Source: JBBQIY01 sp964618405 (GTDB taxonomy: Bacteria > Verrucomicrobiota > Kiritimatiellia > RFP12 > UBA3636). From it: a DNA stretch of 6,492 nucleotides. The stretch is taken from positions 1 through 6,492 of the forward strand of contig CAZUAY010000224.1 of the NCBI GenBank assembly GCA_964618405.1, read 5' to 3'. Position numbers and translations under genes: made by a program. The notes beneath the pieces were generated by a model. It was not told the origin of the DNA and ran no database searches. It worked only from the letters and a program-made list of their open reading frames with translations. Each line of letters begins with the position of its first letter. The stretch's first letter is position 1. Below are positions 5,480 to 6,492 of the stretch, piece by piece.

Positions 5480-6271
5480 TTAAAATACGGATTCAATTTT
5501 ATCCAGGAGGAGTTGGTGGACGAGCCCGTTTGAGCCCAGATACGCGAGACGGTGCCCTCCGAAGGTGCGCACAATTGTTCCTGTGCCACCTGCGCGCCGA
5601 AGAATGAGATCTGCCGCGGCGATGTCCCAGAGGTAGATGCCCGGTTCAAAATAGCCCTCACAAGCGCCAGCGGCTGTCATGCAGATGTCGAGCGCGGCGG
5701 CACCGCAGATTCGCGGACGCTGCACCATGCCGGCAATTGCATTAAAAAACCGAAATGGATGACTTGCAGAGGACGCTGATTTGTCGGCACCCGTATGCAC
5801 GATGGCGATCTCTATCGCTGCGATTTTAGAAACGTGAATTTCTGCACCGTTACGTTTCGCAGGGCCATCTGCGGTCGCTTCAAAAACGAGATTCATATCT
5901 GGCGCGCAGACGCAACCCGCGAGCATTTCGCCATTGCGACGCACGGCAACAGATGAACACCAGTAGGGGCTGCCGTGGAAAAAATTAACCGTGCCATCAA
6001 TGGGATCGACAATCCACTCGTAGGAATCGGCCGCGACCGTATTGTGTTCGTCATCTTCTTCGCCCAGAACCGAGTGACCTGGAAAGTCACGCAGGATGAG
6101 GGCCGTGATGACTTGCTGACATTCAACATCGAGCTTCAGTTTAACGTCGTGGTTGGTGACGAGATTGGCGTCCTGGTTGCGACTGCGTTCTTTGACAGCG
6201 TATGCCGCGCCAGCCTTTGCGGCGGTAATAGCGGTTTGAAGAAGAAAAGAGGAGGGAATGCAAGGTGTCAT
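5480..6271 (-). CDS. Inositol monophosphatase family protein
   Basis: This 263-residue protein is a full-length member of the magnesium-dependent inositol monophosphatase family. Metal and catalytic motifs are intact: GEEDDE (70-75, with E71), WIVDPIDGTVNFFHG (86-100, with D89, D92 and T94) and LWDIAAADLILRRAGG (214-229, with D216). GAAALDICMTAAGACEGYFE (190-209) also fits the family. The substrate cannot be set from sequence alone: inositol-1-phosphate, histidinol phosphate, PAP or a fructose bisphosphate are all used by relatives. The DPIDGTVNF form is closest to the SuhB/IMPA type. The frame stays open upstream of the ATG at 6271 to about 6428, but no ATG, GTG or TTG occurs there and family alignment fits this start. 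No good Shine-Dalgarno sequence is seen. It heads a two-gene set with ogt, 6 bp apart. Confidence 0.93.
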   Translation of the reverse strand: MTPCIPSSFLLQTAITAAKAGAAYAVKERSRNQDANLVTNHDVKLKLDVECQQVITALILRDFPGHSVLGEEDDEHNTVAADSYEWIVDPIDGTVNFFHGSPYWCSSVAVRRNGEMLAGCVCAPDMNLVFEATADGPAKRNGAEIHVSKIAAIEIAIVHTGADKSASSASHPFRFFNAIAGMVQRPRICGAAALDICMTAAGACEGYFEPGIYLWDIAAADLILRRAGGTGTIVRTFGGHRLAYLGSNGLVHQLLLDKIESVF

Positions 6272-6492
6272 GCTGAAAAAATTCCGGTTGGAAGGAAGGA
6301 GCGATCGGGTGAGATTTGGCGGAACGAAACATGCCAGTGCTAACGCACAGTAAACTTGCTTTCTATAGTGGACTTTCGCGCGGCATTCATCAAGTCGAAA
6401 TTTACATCGTACGGTAATCGGTCAGCCATCGGGGGGAGGGTGAAAGTATTTTGCGGGGGTGACGCCTGAGATCTGCTCTGCTGTGCTATCAA
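6272..6492. other. Non-coding stretch upstream of the phosphatase gene
   Basis: No gene is recognised here. The plus-strand frames are broken by many stop codons and no tRNA or known structured RNA was identified. It should contain the promoter of the minus-strand phosphatase-ogt pair. A TATAGA on the minus strand (plus positions 6362-6367) with a TTGATG at 6388-6393 resembles -10 and -35 elements, but the 20-nt spacing is too long to call it with confidence. The G-rich run at 6429-6437 and the rest to the edge carry no visible repeat of the types seen around pilT. Confidence 0.5.

Noticed and set aside
6141..6332. A minus-strand 63-codon frame overlapping the phosphatase start
   Set aside because: It is out of frame with the phosphatase, which has intact family motifs and a normal N-terminus; the small frame shows no domain.

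Overview
The window holds five protein genes. Three on the plus strand look like part of a type IV pilus or type II secretion locus: a secretin cut off at the left edge, a PilT-type ATPase with an added TPR tail, and a TPR protein ending in a GspE N-terminal (MshEN)-like domain. Two on the minus strand converge on them: an inositol-monophosphatase-family enzyme followed by a methylated-DNA-cysteine methyltransferase. The organism cannot be named from the sequence. The secretin has an acidic low-complexity N-terminus and sits beside pilT. Its layout recalls the Akkermansia Amuc_1098-type pilus secretins, and the short tandem repeats between genes resemble what I recall from environmental Verrucomicrobiota, Kiritimatiellota and Lentisphaerota assemblies. 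That placement is a low-confidence inference. A run of 10 Ns inside the secretin gene marks a draft assembly.

Layout: positions 3-2219 are the secretin, entered just before its probable signal-peptide cleavage site. Positions 2220-2493 have no gene and are filled by a compound repeat of inverted and direct heptamers, a duplicated 22-bp block and two hexamer arrays. The last hexamers run straight into the ribosome-binding site of pilT (2494-3972). Positions 3973-4144 are again non-coding and carry 13 heptamers of a third type. Positions 4145-5011 encode the TPR/MshEN-like protein. Its 3' end overlaps by 21 bp the 3' end of the minus-strand ogt-like gene (4991-5473), which lies 6 bp downstream of the phosphatase gene (5480-6271). 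Positions 6272-6492 hold no recognisable gene.

Functionally, the secretin would be the outer-membrane pore, PilT the cytoplasmic retraction motor, and the TPR/MshEN-like protein a possible adaptor or nucleotide-sensing partner of the motor. The two minus-strand genes have no evident link to pili. The least ordinary part of the window is the pair of short-period repeat regions that bracket pilT exactly. They use related words (ACGATT upstream, CGAATTA downstream), and the upstream one supplies the only clear Shine-Dalgarno sequence seen in the window.
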